This document shows positions 45,686 to 58,190 of a stretch of 64,000 nucleotides of DNA, piece after piece. The stretch covers positions 60,179,561 to 60,243,560 of the forward strand of contig NC_088775.1 of NCBI RefSeq assembly GCF_954871325.1, written 5' to 3'. Each line of letters opens with the position of its first letter. The stretch's first letter is position 1. The position numbers and the translations under genes are program-made. The DNA comes from Gordionus sp. m RMFG-2023 (taxonomy: Eukaryota > Nematomorpha > Gordioida > Chordodea > Parachordodidae). The notes under the pieces are model-generated. The model saw nothing but the letters and a program-made list of their open reading frames with translations. It searched no databases and was not told the DNA's origin.

Positions 45686-47796
45686 TGTTGACAATCTATC
45701 CATTTCGAAACAGCAATCACTAAACGATATCCTCTCATGAGACAATTTTCTTTCATGTTTAATTCATTCTTAACCTTTTTGAATGCTTTATCTTCATTTT
45801 TCCATTCTATGTCTCCTTTCAAACATGCTTTATTTCTTATTAATTCTTCATCTTGTTTAGATACATTATCTACTAGTTCTAAAGTTATCGGTTTCTCTCT
45901 AGTATCTACTTTCAAAGATCTTATAATAATATTATTTGCTTCCTCTTCTGCGAAAAATCTTTCTAAACTATTAATTTTGGATTGTATTTCTTCCTCTTCT
46001 GTTTCCTTTTTGAATAATCTTGATAAAATATCTGGTAAACAATTTAATTTACCTTCTATCTATCTTATTTTAAAATCGAAATTACCTACCAATAACAACC
46101 ATTTTTGCAGCCTGAGCGATAACATTAACTCCTTATTTTCTTTCTTAAATAAATAAACTAACGGTTTATGGTCCGTATATAAAACAAAACTTTTTCCAAT
46201 CAGATATTCCTTGCATTTTGCTAGTCCGAATCTCACGGCAAAAGCCTCCTTCTCAATGGTTGAATACTTTTTTTCAGTGCTACTAAACCGTCTAGATAAA
46301 AATAAAATAGGTTTCTCAACCTTATCTGTCATTTGTAATAACGCTCCTCCTATACCTTCATTAGATGCATCTACTGCTAAAATAACATCTAAATTCTCAT
46401 TAAAACAATTCAAAATCGGTTTCTCTACCATCTTTATTTTCAATTTTTCGAAACTTTCCTTCTTTGCTTCTCCCTATTCAAACCTTTTATTTTTCTTTAA
46501 TAAATCATACAACGGTGTGGGGATTTCTGCAAAATCTTGTATAAACCGATGATAATAAATCGTAACTCCTAAAATCGCCTGTACTTCCGTTTTATTATTT
46601 GGTGCTTCATGTTCATTATCTTATCTATATTCTTTGCAATCGGAGTAATTTCATTTCCCTTTATAATATGTCCTAAATACTTTATCTCTCTTACTACAAA
46701 AACACTCTTATTCATATTAGCTGTTAAAATTTTCTAATACTATATCTAACACTTTAACTAATCTATTATTGTGTTCTTCTTATGTTCTACCAGATATCAA
46801 AACATCGTCTAAATAATACATTATTCCCTTTATTCCTTGAAATAACGCCGTCATAGTTCTTTGAAATATTAGAGCCGATACTTTCAAACCAAAAGGCAAT
46901 CGGCAGAATGCAAACAAACCTCTATGCGTTATAATCATTAATATTTTACTTGTCTTCTCACTCACTTTAATTTGCAAGTAAGCATTAGAAAAATCTATTT
47001 TCGAAAAAATTGTTGCTCCTCTTAAATTAGCCAGTAATTGTTCTTTTCTAAGTAATGGATATTTTTCATTTATTAACCACGGGTTAACCGATTCTCTATA
47101 GTCTATACTTAGTCTAAAACTGTTATCCTGTTTTCTTATGGGAACTAAAGATATTGCCCATACACTATGCACTATTGGTCTTATTATTCCTTCTTTTAGC
47201 CATTTGTCTAATTCTTTATCTATCTATTCTATCCACGAAAAGGGTAATATTCTTATGCCGCAAAATTTAGGTCGATAATTTTCTTCTAATCGTATATCTA
47301 CTTCAAAATCTTTTAGAGTACCTAATTCATCTTTAAAGACTTCCTTATACCTATTCAATATATTCTTTATTTCTTTGTTAAAATTATCCTCAACAACATT
47401 CAGTTCTGCCATATTATTAATTCCTTGTTGTTTGACTTCGACTGAATTTACCTCTATTGTCCTTATATCTCCTGTTTCCTTATTTTCTTCTAAGTTGCTT
47501 CTATATCTATTTAAAAATTCTGGTGTTAGATTTTTGAGTTCATCGAGAACTACATCCTGGTTGACTCTTAAACAAGGTAACTCAGTCTTCTCCTTATCCT
47601 CACTTCTTATTATCTCTTTAGTTATTTTGTTGTTCTCACGGACATTTTCAAACAAAGACCACCAATTATAATCAGGATCTATCTTCTTAATGTCATTCCA
47701 ACCTAAAATAGGCTCCACTTTTAGTGTCGTAATCCATAACTTTATTTCCTTATATACTAACAATTTTATCACAAAAAAAAGCCTACCCGGCACCAC
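45676..47796 (-). pseudogene. pol remnant of the Gypsy-type element (RT, RNase H, partial integrase)
   Basis: Reading along the minus strand, the region near 47,800-47,224 holds a linker ahead of RT. The 47,172-46,780 part has the RT core (FSKIDFSNAYLQIKV, FCRLPFGL, YLDDVLISG). The 46,443-46,060 part has RNase H (VILAVDASNEGIGGALLQ, YSTIEKEAFAV, LYTDHKPLVYLF). The last part (45,915-45,676) ends where an integrase would begin (NCLMRGYRLVI). This is Ty3/Gypsy domain order. It is a fossil with several breaks, and most of the integrase is absent. Confidence 0.9.
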
Positions 47797-48112
47797 TGTT
47801 ACAGTTGGTAATTCTTTGATTGGGGGATTAAGAATCTAAATATAAAATAGAAATAAAAATATATACTAAATTATAGTTTTGAATCCTTTATTAAATACTA
47901 ATACCAAAAATTAATTATAAATAATATAAATTAATATAAAGGGAAAACATAACCTAAAAAATAAAAAATAAAAAGGTAAGAGTATTATGCGAAAAAATAA
48001 GTGAAAGTAAAAAAAATTAAAAAAATTATATGTAAAAGTAAAAAAATTAAAAGTGTCATTAAATTATAAAAATTGTGTCTATTATATAAAATTAACATCA
48101 TCTGATTATGAC

Positions 48113-48643
48113 TGTTACAATTCTGTATAATTGTAATATATTTATCGAGGGATATAAGGGAGACTAACTAAAAGCTCCAAGGCAAACTACCGAGCTTATT
48201 ATATCTAAAAATAAAAATGAAACTTTTAATAATTTGTATAAATTATAAGAAAAAGACTTAATTAATTAATTTAATAATAATTCTTACGACTTTATTCACG
48301 AGAGATTTCAACAATTTACACCAAAAAATTTTATTCCCGAGATTTCAACATTTACATTAAAAATTTACTAAATCAAAAAACCACTACTTTATTTAAAATT
48401 TTTTGTGTATTTATATAAATTTTTACTATGCAAAAAAAAAATTGAAGTAAATTAAAGTTCATCATATAATAATATATTCCTAAAACTAAATTATTCAAAT
48501 AGATCTAAATATTAAATTACAATCGTCGAAAACTCGATTAACAATATTCAAAACGAAAATAATTATATAACAACATAATTCTGGTTCAAATATTCAAATT
48601 AACGCGTAATTATAAAAAATGGAATAAACACATAAATATAACA
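48113..48643 (-). repeat. 5' LTR of the Gypsy-type element
   Basis: 531 bp, slightly longer than its partner through small insertions, followed by the CTTTA flank. Confidence 0.88.
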
Positions 48644-48879
48644 CTTTATTCAAACTCAAAAAATTGATTCGGTACTATAGAATCATAAAATAATTAGAAT
48701 TTAAGTACATTTCAATCTTCATAACAAAATAATAAACAAATAAGTCATCGCATAATACTCTTGGTTTTTTGTTTTCTTACGTTTAAATAGAAAAATTACT
48801 ACCTCCACTCAAAATGTCTTTTCCTCTAAACTTTATTTTCATCCTTTTGTTTTCTTTGTTTGATTTTCTAATGGTTTTT

Positions 48880-51342
48880 CTCTAGAACAAATTCTCAGGC
48901 AAGTTAAAAATTGCGTCCCTTGATATCAATGGAATAAAAAGCAAACTAGCGGTTCTTTTTAAGGGTGTTAGAAATGGAGAAAATAGACATTATAGGTATT
49001 CAAGAAACCCATTGTCCGGGGAATAACATTGCAAACTTTAATTATTGTAAAATATTTTGCTCGGCACCGTTTCCAATAGCTGGTCTGGGATAGTATTTCT
49101 AATAAATAAACGAATACATAATTTCATCATCAAATTCGTACTCATATCTGTGGTCTTCTCTATTTAAAACACGAATTTTAGGCCTACAATAATAGCAAAG
49201 TTTATGCCCCATCAAATAGAAATGAAAGATTAAGCTTCATCGACATAATGATAAATACGATCCATTCCTTACCATGTAGATATAATATAATAATTCTAGG
49301 CAATCTAAACATGAAAATTGGTAAAGAAGTTGAATATGTTATCAGTAATGTCACCGGATATGCTACCATACAACAACCGAATAGCGAGGATAGCAAGAAA
49401 CTTCTTGATTTGAAACAAGAACTATAAAAATCGAAAATACCTTTTTTTGCTACAGAGAAATAAACACATACACCTTAGTGAGGGTTTAGCTGAAATCTCA
49501 AATTGATTTCTTCATCTCTAATATTCACCAGTGGTTTGACGACGTTAAGGCATCAACTAATATAAACCTGTCGGATCATAGAATGCTTAGAGATAATATT
49601 ATCGTAAAAAATATATGGGCCTATTATAACAAAATTATAAACTCGACTGGACCTATTACAAATCATTTGAAAACGTACTTTACACGTAAACTCAGTAAAT
49701 TACAAACGCCAGAAGATGTAATACTTTTTGATCAAGCATTAAATAGGAAAAGAGCTAACGTAACTATGCATGGAAACGTAGAAGAATGCTGGAAACTATT
49801 TAAAAGTGATCTTGCAGAATCTTATGATGGTTTGCCAAATGTAAGTCTTTTTTCAAGGAAAGATTGGGTGTCTAGTGAGACATTATAAAAAATAAATCAA
49901 CTAAGAGTGGAGAATGTCTCGAATAGCGACTTATGGGAAAACATAACGAGATTACTGCGGAGTGATAGGCAGATTTATAGCAAAAAAAGCCCTTGTTATC
50001 GCTAACGATAAGAATAGGATTTATGATGCCTATGAAAAATTTTGTAAACCTTGCACTTTTAGAAAACTCCCCTCTATAGTTTTAGGAACGGAAACGTAAT
50101 CATCGACCAAGACGAACAAATGGCATTATGGCTAGATTCTTATATGATGGTGTTCGATTCACAAAGCAACTCTACCAACAAACATAAATACAAACCATGC
50201 TCCACCCCCGTCTGGTTTCTCCATAAATGAAATATCAAATGTAGTCAAAAAACTCGGAAAAACTCGGGGCTGGAATATATCATAGCAAAATACCTAAGAA
50301 TAGCACCTATGTTAATATCTTCCATTAACCTTCTTCAATAAAATATGTGAGAGCGAAAATACTACAATGGATGGAACAAATCCTTCCTATGTAATTTCTA
50401 AAATCAAGAACCCATAAAAATTTACTTATTACCGAGCCGTAGCCTTCACATCTTTTGTCTCAAATAATTTTATGGTCCTATTAAAAAATAAAATCATATC
50501 ATCTACATCTCACCTTTTCCCCAAATACATATGCGCATACAGACCAAACAAAAGATCTAAATAATTATGCAGAAATATTGCAAATGCAAAATACTCTCCT
50601 ACTTCACATTCGTGGATCTTAGTAGAGCTTTTGATAATGTTAATCATGAAGCTCTATGGGAAACGCTGTCAGAGTGTGGCATAGAACCCAACATCAGTCA
50701 CATTTTAAAAAATCACTATTCAAAATCAATAATAAAATAACCCCTTCCTTCAGGATAAAAAAGTAAAACAAGTTTGTACTCTATCGCCACTTTTGTTTAA
50801 TATAATGAATAAATTATAAGGCGGCCGATCTAGTAAATATAGGGTCAAATGAGACGATACGTTTAGAAATTAGAATAATATCCTACGCAGATGACATCGT
50901 TGTGATATTCAAAAATATAGAAGAAACCAAAAATTTACTCAACCTAATAGAGACCTTGAGTCATAGAGTTAGACTAAGGATAAATTTGAAAAAACAGTTA
51001 TTCTCCCTTCCCCAAACGCGCCACCGCTCCAAAATTTTACGGTTGGAGCTAACGCAGTAAAAATAGTATACAAAATAAAGTACCACACTGGATAATAAAG
51101 GTAGTTGCATACAAAAAGCGAGAGGCGCTTTTTATACGTTTATGAAAGTATGGAAAACAAAATAGATTTCGGTATTTAACAGACTGCGTATCTTCAACTT
51201 GACAATAATTCCTATGGGAAAAAAACAGAAAATATACCACTTTAATTCTTTATCAATAATTGCCTCCGAATCATAAATGGTATCTTCTATCCAAAAATCA
51301 TTTCAAACTTGAAAAAAGTCAAATCATACCAATAAACTTAAC
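48880..51342 (+). mobile_element. Non-LTR retrotransposon (APE endonuclease + RT), 5' part before the hAT insertion
   Basis: The plus strand carries an endonuclease start (LKIASLDINGIKSKL; then in another frame MEKIDIIGIQETHCPGNN, about 48,900-49,080), the open middle piece listed separately, and the RT palm motifs (FVDLSRAFDNVNHEALWETL near 50,604; SYADDIVVIFKNIEETKN near 50,881). Many frame changes and stops occur. The element breaks off at 51,350, where a hAT begins, and resumes after 56,701. Probably an RTE-like or related APE-type LINE; the clade is not certain. Confidence 0.82.
49583..49888 (+). pseudogene. LINE middle region, endonuclease end to RT linker
   Basis: An open frame of 101 codons starting just after SDHRM (the endonuclease C-terminal SDH motif), with MLRDNIIVKNIWAYYNKI, TYFTRKLSKLQTPEDVIL and KRANVTMHGNVEECWKLFK. 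It is the best-kept part of the LINE. The SDH motif immediately upstream identifies the endonuclease end. Confidence 0.65.
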
Positions 51343-51524
51343 ATTAAAAACAGGGCCGTAGCCAGGAATTTTTAGTTAGGGGGCTAGCTGCTTACTTAGG
51401 GGGGCCATTATTTAAATAAAACAAATAATTAAGCATTCATATAAATTTTTTGCTATTTTTATTAAAAAATTATTAATGCTATATGAATAGAAATAATACT
51501 ATAATATGAACATAGAAAATAATA

Positions 51525-52957
51525 CTATAATATAATACGACGATTTTTATTTTTAAATTTTAACATAAATAAATTAAAGGAAAAATTTTTTGTTAATTTT
51601 TTTTCATAAGCCATCAATACTAAATTTTGTTTACTTTGTTCTATCGACCCTCTAGTGCTCGATAGAACTCTCTTTATTATAGAGAAAGAAGCCCCACAAT
51701 AAGCCGTTGGTACCCCAATGATGATGGCTGCTGAGTAGCATTTATACAATTCTCTTAGATGCATGATGATATTTTTTTTATACATAATATTTAGGATATT
51801 TTCAAAATTATGTGTTTCTTTAACTTCTGCAGCTAATAATTCTTTAGCTATTTTCATTTCATGATGTAAAGTTTCCATATTTAAGTTTAATAATTATTAT
51901 AATCGGGCCATTTTGTCCGATATAAAATAATCACTATCAAAGGGGGACAATGCATTAAAACTTGATAGAACATCTTGTGTAAATCTATCTAAAAAATTAT
52001 CAACAAAGTAATCAATAATTTCATAATAATTCCATTTAGAAGAACTCCGATTGGAGTCTTTTTCGCAATCAAATTGTAATTTAGTTTCGACTAAAAAATC
52101 TTGTAAATTTATAGGCTTTTTACCTATGCTTGATGATTTGTGGGGAGTGAGATTAAATTTTACTAAAAGTTTTTCAGTTTTTATTCTAATCAAATCAATA
52201 GAATTATGGCTTCTTATATTTTTTTAATAATTGATCGTGGAATCATTATAATTTTTAGCATCCACTTGATAAGTACCTGACTGTAGAAACTTATTTAGTG
52301 GATATATTGTTATTAATATCATAAATTATAATGGCTAATATAACGTAATTTATATTAACGTATTGAGATAAAAGACCAGAGGCTTCGACAGAATCATGAG
52401 TGGAAACCTCTGAATTAAGAGTTCCATTAGAAAAGTAAACTAATACTTCACCAATAGCCTCAAAATTAACATAAATGATGCGAGATGTTTCTAAATAACC
52501 AGTCCAACTCTGGTCTAAAATTCTCTTGCCTGCATATTTACAGGATACGTTAAACCGCCTAAAAAATTATGCAATGAATTGAATAAATTTAAAAAATTAG
52601 AAATGATAACAATATTATTATACCAATTTTGAGCCACAATATGCAACATATGGTTGTAGAAATGTATAAATGGAACTTTTTATTAATTTTTTTGAAGAAG
52701 GGTTTGCACTCCTCCATTTCGGCCAGACATAACGTTTGCACTATCATATGCCTGGTTTATCATATTCGTTGAATTAATATTTAACTCATTAAGTTGTAAA
52801 TTAATAATCCTTATTAAATTTTCTTGGACTTCTCGAGAAAAAATATAAATAATTATGCTCAGGTTTTAACAACCTAATGCATCTTTTGTCACATCAGCCT
52901 TAAGACAAAAAAAGGCATCTCACTTTTGTTATATTTATCTGAAATAATTCAAGCACC
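51525..52957 (-). pseudogene. Transposase of the 51.4-kb hAT, C-terminal part
   Basis: Minus strand, from the inner hAT outward: NQAYDSANVMSGRNGGVQ (about 52,770-52,700, the hAT YDGA-x-x-M-S-G block with G changed to S), then one frame from 52,193 to 51,525 with two stops, containing DFLVETKLQFDCEKDSNRSS, LRELYKCYSAAIIIGVPTAY, SIIKRVLSSTRGSIEQSKQN and LVLMAYEKKLTKN. The last part is the dimerisation domain, ZMYM1-like hAT type. The N-terminal part lies beyond the inner insert (55,741-56,060: GATFPWDWFKKN, YKENSEITPILVSQQINRNL). Confidence 0.7.
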
Positions 52958-55732
52958 CAGTAGCGTACGCAGGAATTTGGTGTGGGGGGAGAGGGGGGGA
53001 GGATAAATAAAATTTTTTAAAATAAAATATTGTTATTTAAAAATATCAAGCTTAAATTTATTAGGACTAATAACTATTTCTAATATACAAATTTAAATTA
53101 ATATGAATTATAAAAAATTAAATATATAAACCGATATATAAAAATAAATTTGATTTAAAAAATATTAAACGGATATAACCGGCGGCATATAAATACTTTA
53201 AATAAATCTGAATTATAAAATATTAAGTGGATATAACCAGGATATGATGACTATAAAATAAATAATCCATAATAGAAATTTAAATTTTTTTGAGCTTTTA
53301 AAATTTATATATAAAGTATAAAAAATCTAAATGTTGAAAATATGAATAATTATATTTTTTATGTAAAAGAAAAATATATAAGACATTAAAAAATGATAGC
53401 ACAAAATATATTATAGAAACATTATATTTTTATAATGTAAAATCCAATCTTCGTTGGGAGTGAGCTAATTTTTCAATTATCTCATCCGTGTTTGGCGTCA
53501 AATGCCTATGAATATTCAAAAGGGCCAGACCATTCAACCTACTTTCAGAAGTTGTACTTCTTAGGTACGTTTTTAATCTTCTTAAAGAAGAGAATGTTCT
53601 CTCATTAGTTGCAGTACTAATGGGAAGAGTTGCTAATATATATAATAATTTCAATATATTGGGAAAATAATCTAAAAGATGTTTGAAATGATGCAAAGCA
53701 TCCATAGCATTTTTTGGGACTATATCAACCATAGTTAATCTTTTATACCATAGTCGGCATTCAGCTAATAAAGCATCATGAGATACATTAATGTCTTCAT
53801 GATAAAAATCTTCCAAATATTTTATTTTTTTTCTATCACCATCTGAAAAAGGTTCAGAGGGCTTTTGCGGAAGTAATATCTGCAGATTGATAAGTGCTTC
53901 TTGATGAATTAAAAACCTTTCATTTACTTGGGTTATAAATGTATCCAAAAGAGGTATAAAGACATTTATTTTATAATATTCTTCTATTGACCCTATATTA
54001 ATATTTGGACGATAAGTTTGCCTTACTGCAAGTCGAGGGAGACAAATATTGAACTCGTATAGCTCTGCTTTTGATTCAACATTAACATATAAAATATGAA
54101 ATTCCTCATCAGCATTAGCTCTAATTTCTTTGAGTTCTAATAAAATTGTCTCTGCTATTCTCATCATCTCAATCAAATCAATATCATGTTTTTGAAAAGT
54201 ATTACATAAAATAGTTGTATAATTAAATAATTTATTAATACATTCTAATGCGAAAAAAAAATTTGGTATAAGTATTGAATCCAGTAACTTGCTTGCTTCT
54301 GAAGAAATATATCTTTCAGACCATTGTGATATTTCTGTAAGAGCATTAATAATCGGCTCTTCTAACTCGATAAAAGCTGTTACTGCTTGATGTCGAAGAC
54401 TCCATCTTGTTGGACAAGCTTTTTGCAATTTTTTTCTCCTTGTTGGGCAAGGAGTTTAGATATAATTCTGTTCAAAATATTTTGACGCTTGGGGTATCTA
54501 AACATCTCATAGATGCTAGATATTTTACCTGATATAAATATAAAAAATTTAATTTTAATAATTAAAAACCTAAGCAATTTGATATCAATGGTAAAGAACA
54601 TGAATCCGATATTGCTAAGTTGAGTGAATGGGCAGCACAGTAGACATATATAGCTGTTGGGCATTTTTTTTAATAAATGCCTAAAGCCCATTGAATTGTC
54701 CACTCATTGCACGTGCTCCATCATACCCTTGCCCACGTATCATATTTAAATTTAGCTATATTTTTGAAAATAATTATATAATAAGATTAATTATTACTTT
54801 TAATTTTATAAGATTCACAAATATTACATCAGCTAGAGCAGACCCAGTCATGCTTGAAACAGGAATAAATTTGAGAAACATTTCCTTGATAATGTTGTTT
54901 TTATGAGTATCTACATATCGCGCACACAACGACATCTGCTCAATGCCAGCAATGTCCGTGGTCTCATCTGCCAAAATTGAGAAGCATGGGGCAGAATTGA
55001 TAAATGATATTGTTGCCAATTATCTCATTTTGTATCCTAGGGCTGAGATAAGTAGCATTTTTATTAGTACTAATGAGGCTCTCCATTAATACAGGATCTC
55101 CTAATGCTTTAAATTTTAAAAGTCCACGGAAATTACCTTCGTTATCATTATTATTAAAATTTAAGCTTCCTGAATCCTTGTGGCCACGAAGTGTTAGGCC
55201 TTGCAAGCCCCAATATAAAATAGCCTCAATAGTTAGTTTTATCTTGCCTCTATTTTCTTTTGCAATTTTAATCCTATTTTTATCAATTATTGATGAAATG
55301 GGAATCATATCCCCCTTTTGAATTGATTCTTTTGAGGAAATCATCAGTTCACAGCTTTTGTTTATTAAATTATTATATTATACTTTTTTTCTTTTTGGCA
55401 TGATTTTCACCTTCAGCGTTTTTAAAAAAAAGTCTAATATCCATGACTAGAAATTTGAAAATTATAATACCGGGAAATTTATAAATAATAGATAAATATT
55501 ACGCCACAAGGAAAACTTGAAAATGAAATTAATTGATAAAGTAAATTAGTAAATGAAAAAGGTAATAATATAAAAATTTAAAAAGAAATAGATACGAATA
55601 ATTATAATAAAATATAAAAATATTAAAAATAATATTTTTGAAAAATATGTCTGGCATCTGCATTTTGGCTTTAGGGGGGGGGGGGGGGGGGGGGTTTGTC
55701 CCCCTGCCCTTCCCCCGCTGCGTACGCCAATG
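52958..55732 (-). mobile_element. hAT element (GCGTACGCAG termini, TSD CAAGCACC) nested in the hAT
   Basis: The left end CAGTAGCGTACGCAGGAAT and right end (reverse complement CATTGGCGTACGCAGCGGG) are flanked by the perfect 8-bp repeat CAAGCACC (52,950-52,957 and 55,733-55,740). It is 2,775 bp and carries a damaged transposase on the minus strand. Both subterminal regions carry long G or C runs (20 or more G at 55,675-55,694). It is younger than the 51.4-kb hAT, which it interrupts. Confidence 0.95.
53430..55401 (-). pseudogene. hAT transposase (DUF4371/ZMYM1-like), mostly preserved
   Basis: A start MPKRKK at 55,401 is joined to KSCELMISSKESIQ, so the TTF-type zinc finger seems deleted. Then come GLQGLTLRGHKDSGSLNF, EGNFRGLLKF, ATYLSPRIQNEII; next FSILADETTDIAGIEQMSL (first catalytic Asp region), GQGYDGARAMSGQFNG and AAHSLNLAIS in changing frames. 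A 332-codon frame (54,428-53,430) follows, with KACPTRWSLRHQAV, the alpha-helical insert and the dimerisation end TATNERTFSSLRRLKTYLRS and NGLALLNIHRHL. A few frame changes and one stop separate the blocks, so it is dead but the best-kept transposase here together with that at 62.8 kb. Confidence 0.88.
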
Positions 55733-56039
55733 CAAGCACCATATCTACCATAATAGATATTACTTCGTTTTGAATTTGGGTGATGTATATCACGTATTTT
55801 TATATATAAATTTCGTATTTTTATTTAATTCAGGATCTTTTTGGATAGTGTATGAAAACATTGCTATAAATAGTCCAGAAAGAATAAATTATGTTTTCTA
55901 CATTTGCAGCATCCGTAATTTTTCTTGAACCAGTCCCACGGAAAGGTAGCTCCTGTATGTTAAGAAATATCATGAAATCTTGATTTAAGATCATAAAGAT
56001 TACGGTTAATTTGTTGGCTTACCAAAATTGGTGTTATCT

Positions 56040-56190
56040 CACTATTTTCTTTATAATGCTAAAATATTCACCGCTGTTTTACATAACTGGTTAAATCGGG
56101 CTTAGATAATATTATTTTGTCTAAGATCTTAATCAGACCATTATTAAAAATCTGCCCAAATCGAGCTGTTTAGCAACACTGCACAAAAAT
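56040..56190. mobile_element. Old MITE copy (AACGGCTC family) inside the 51.4-kb hAT
   Basis: GGGCTTAGATAATATTATTT, ATTATTAAAAATCTGCCC and CGAGCTGTTTAGCAACACT match the right half of the family at 36,786-37,001. It is strongly diverged and its left end is unclear. Confidence 0.5.
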
Positions 56191-56701
56191 TACCAAATTT
56201 TATAAAAATTTAATAAGAACCTTTTTTATTTTTATAAATATTTATGAATCGATATCAATCTGTTTCCTTAGATTTGAAATATATATATCAAGTCTTGAGT
56301 CACTTGATTAGCTTCAGAAAATTCCGGTTTTTTATGATTTGCATAATAAATAAAATAATTATCATTGAAATAAGTATAATTTAAACATTATAATTAAGCG
56401 CCTATATAATATTATACACAAAAACACATGAAAATGATAAAATATGAATGAATGATGATTTATTATTGGATAAAAATAAAACAGGATAGGACAAGACATG
56501 TTTTTTGAATAAATATTTAAAATTTATTTTAAAAATAATCAATTACAAAAATTTTTTTAAATTTGGGGGGCCGGAAAAATTTATGGGGGCCATTTTTGGG
56601 GGCCAAAGATTTTTTCTGGGGGCCAGGTTTGGGGGCCAAAAATTTTTTTGGGAGGGCCTGCCCCTCCCCAGGGCCCCCCTGGCTACGGCACTTATTAAAA
56701 A

Positions 56702-56990
56702 AGACGCCGAATTCAGTTTCTAGCTCACTTAATAAGAAACTCTGATCACAATCTAGTACATGATGCCATAACATGGCTTTATATATACAAAAGGAAACTA
56801 AAACTATAAAGGATATGATGAAATTAAACATCAATATGAAACAATTTATAAAACTAAATAACTGTAAGAAATCTATCAAAAAACTATTTCATATCAAAGA
56901 GAGATATTCAAATGAAAGCTCACAATCCAAAATTTTTGCTCAATCAAATAACAAATAAGATTATTATCAGATACATCTCTAATAGATTTT
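56702..56990 (+). pseudogene. Continuation of the LINE after the hAT insertion
   Basis: Removing the hAT and one ATTAAAAA copy brings IPINLTLK (before 51,350) directly in frame with RRRIQFLAHLIRNSDHNL and VHDAITWLYIYK (from 56,702). That gives a normal LINE post-RT tail. This continuity independently supports both the LINE call and the insertion order. The 3' end of the LINE is not sharply visible. Confidence 0.72.
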
Positions 56991-57105
56991 ACAAACTAAA
57001 ACGAATTATTATAAAGATAAGGAATTCAAATGAGGTGATATATTAAATTATAAATTTTCACGGTATTAATTTCTTAATTTTACATAGTAATAATCAATAA
57101 ATCCT

Positions 57106-57370
57106 CCAGGCGCATAACCAATGGGGGGGGGGGTCTCTTCCATGGCAAATTTGACTGTTTTCATAAATATCATTTTATGCTAATAAAAATTTTACCCCCC
57201 TCCCCAGTCAAAATTTTGCAAATATTTGAAATCAATTTTCCAACATAAAACTTCTTTTTTTAAAATAAATTGTATTATAATTTCCTTTCTTTTGTGAGTA
57301 TATTAACATTATTCAAAAATATTAGTAAAATGGAAAAATTTTAAATTAAAGAGATAGTTTATCATTATTA
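57106..57370 (+). mobile_element. hAT terminal fragment (CAGGCGCATAACC family)
   Basis: Inverted relative of 38,220-38,438: CAGGCGCATAACCAATGGG, a G-run, ATTTGACTGTTTTCATAAAT and TTTTGTGAGTATATTAACAT. Only one end of the element is present. It is cut at 57,370 by the next hAT. Confidence 0.7.
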
Positions 57371-57924
57371 CAGGCGCGTACACAGGAATTTAGTCTAGGG
57401 GGAAGGGGGGGGGGGATTGTTTTTTAAAAATAACAAACGTAAATTTCTTAGGACTAATAACTATTTCTAATAAACAATTTTAAATTATTGTGAATTATAA
57501 AAAAATTATATGTATAAACCGGCATATAAAAAACTAAAATAAATGTGAATTATAAAATATTAAACGGATATAACTGGCGTATGAAAAACTATAAAATAAA
57601 TGTGAATTATAAAAAATAAAGTGAATATAACCACTATAAGAATCACTTAAATGACCCAAAATAGAAATTTGAATTTTTTGAGCCTTTAAAATTTATATAT
57701 AAAGTATAAAAAATGAAATGTTGGAAATATAAATTAACACACAAAAAGTTTCTTAGGAATAATTGTACTTTTTATGTTATATATTTACAATGTAAAATCC
57801 AATCTTAGTTGGGATTGAGCTAATTTTTCAATTATCTCATCCATGCTTGTCGTCAAATGCCTATAAATATTCAAAAGATCCAAACCTCAGAAGTTGTACT
57901 TCTTGGTATGTTTTTCAGAGACCT

Positions 57925-58190
57925 GTAGGATATACCCGGGCTGGGCCCGAAATTTTTTTTAAAAAACACCCGGGTTGGGCTGTACATCTTAAAACAGCCT
58001 ATATTTGAAATCGTAATTATTAGCTATAAAAATCAAAAATAAATATAACTTATTTTAAAAAAATTAGGGCCGGGCCTGAAAATTTTATTTTAAAAAAGCC
58101 GGGCAGGGCCTGAAATTTTTTTTAAAAAAACTCGGGTCGGGCCATAAAAAATTATATAAAAAAAATCCTGGCCGTGTCCTGCAAATGGTA
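57925..58190. repeat. GC/AT-alternating short repeats (CGGGCC with A/T runs)
   Basis: Units of CGGGCTGGGCC or CGGGTCGGGCC alternate with AAATTTTTTTTAAAAAA every 30-45 bp. They interrupt the transposase relic between its AGAAGTTGTACTTCTTGGTA part and the AAAAAGAGAATACTATTGGG part. They are probably the remains of a separate small transposon with repetitive ends. Confidence 0.65.

Larger units (their letters stand above)
44597..48643 (-). mobile_element. Ty3/Gypsy-type LTR retrotransposon, broken (TSD CTTTA)
   Basis: LTR-like direct repeats at 44,597-45,104 and 48,113-48,643 both start TGTTACAATT and end in TAACA. CTTTA stands at 44,592-44,596 and 48,644-48,648. A purine tract (AAAGGGGGGGA on the minus strand) borders the LTR at 45,104, which makes it the 3' LTR. 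Internal parts on the minus strand, in order: a protease/linker region, reverse transcriptase, RNase H and the beginning of an integrase, then a zinc-knuckle piece next to the 3' LTR. The interior is only about 3 kb, short for a complete element. It is broken, with several breaks. The LTRs differ by many substitutions and some indels, so the insertion is not recent. Confidence 0.88.
51351..56693 (-). mobile_element. hAT element (GCCGTAGCCAGG termini, TSD ATTAAAAA), split by another hAT
   Basis: The left end CAGGGCCGTAGCCAGGAAT and right end (reverse complement AAGTGCCGTAGCCAGGGG) are flanked by ATTAAAAA at 51,343-51,350 and 56,694-56,701. The right subterminal region has six or so GGGGGCC repeats (56,563-56,690). 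The transposase runs on the minus strand and is split by the element at 52,958-55,732. Without that insert the hAT is about 2.57 kb. It sits inside the LINE, whose coding sense continues across the pair of target repeats. Confidence 0.9.

Noticed and set aside
45042-47671. Plus-strand frames over the Gypsy-type element
   Set aside because: Antisense shadows; RT and RNase H motifs are on the minus strand only.
56505-56879. Glycine/proline-rich frames
   Set aside because: They arise from GGGGGCC subterminal repeats of the 51.4-kb hAT, and from LINE tail sequence read in the wrong frame.
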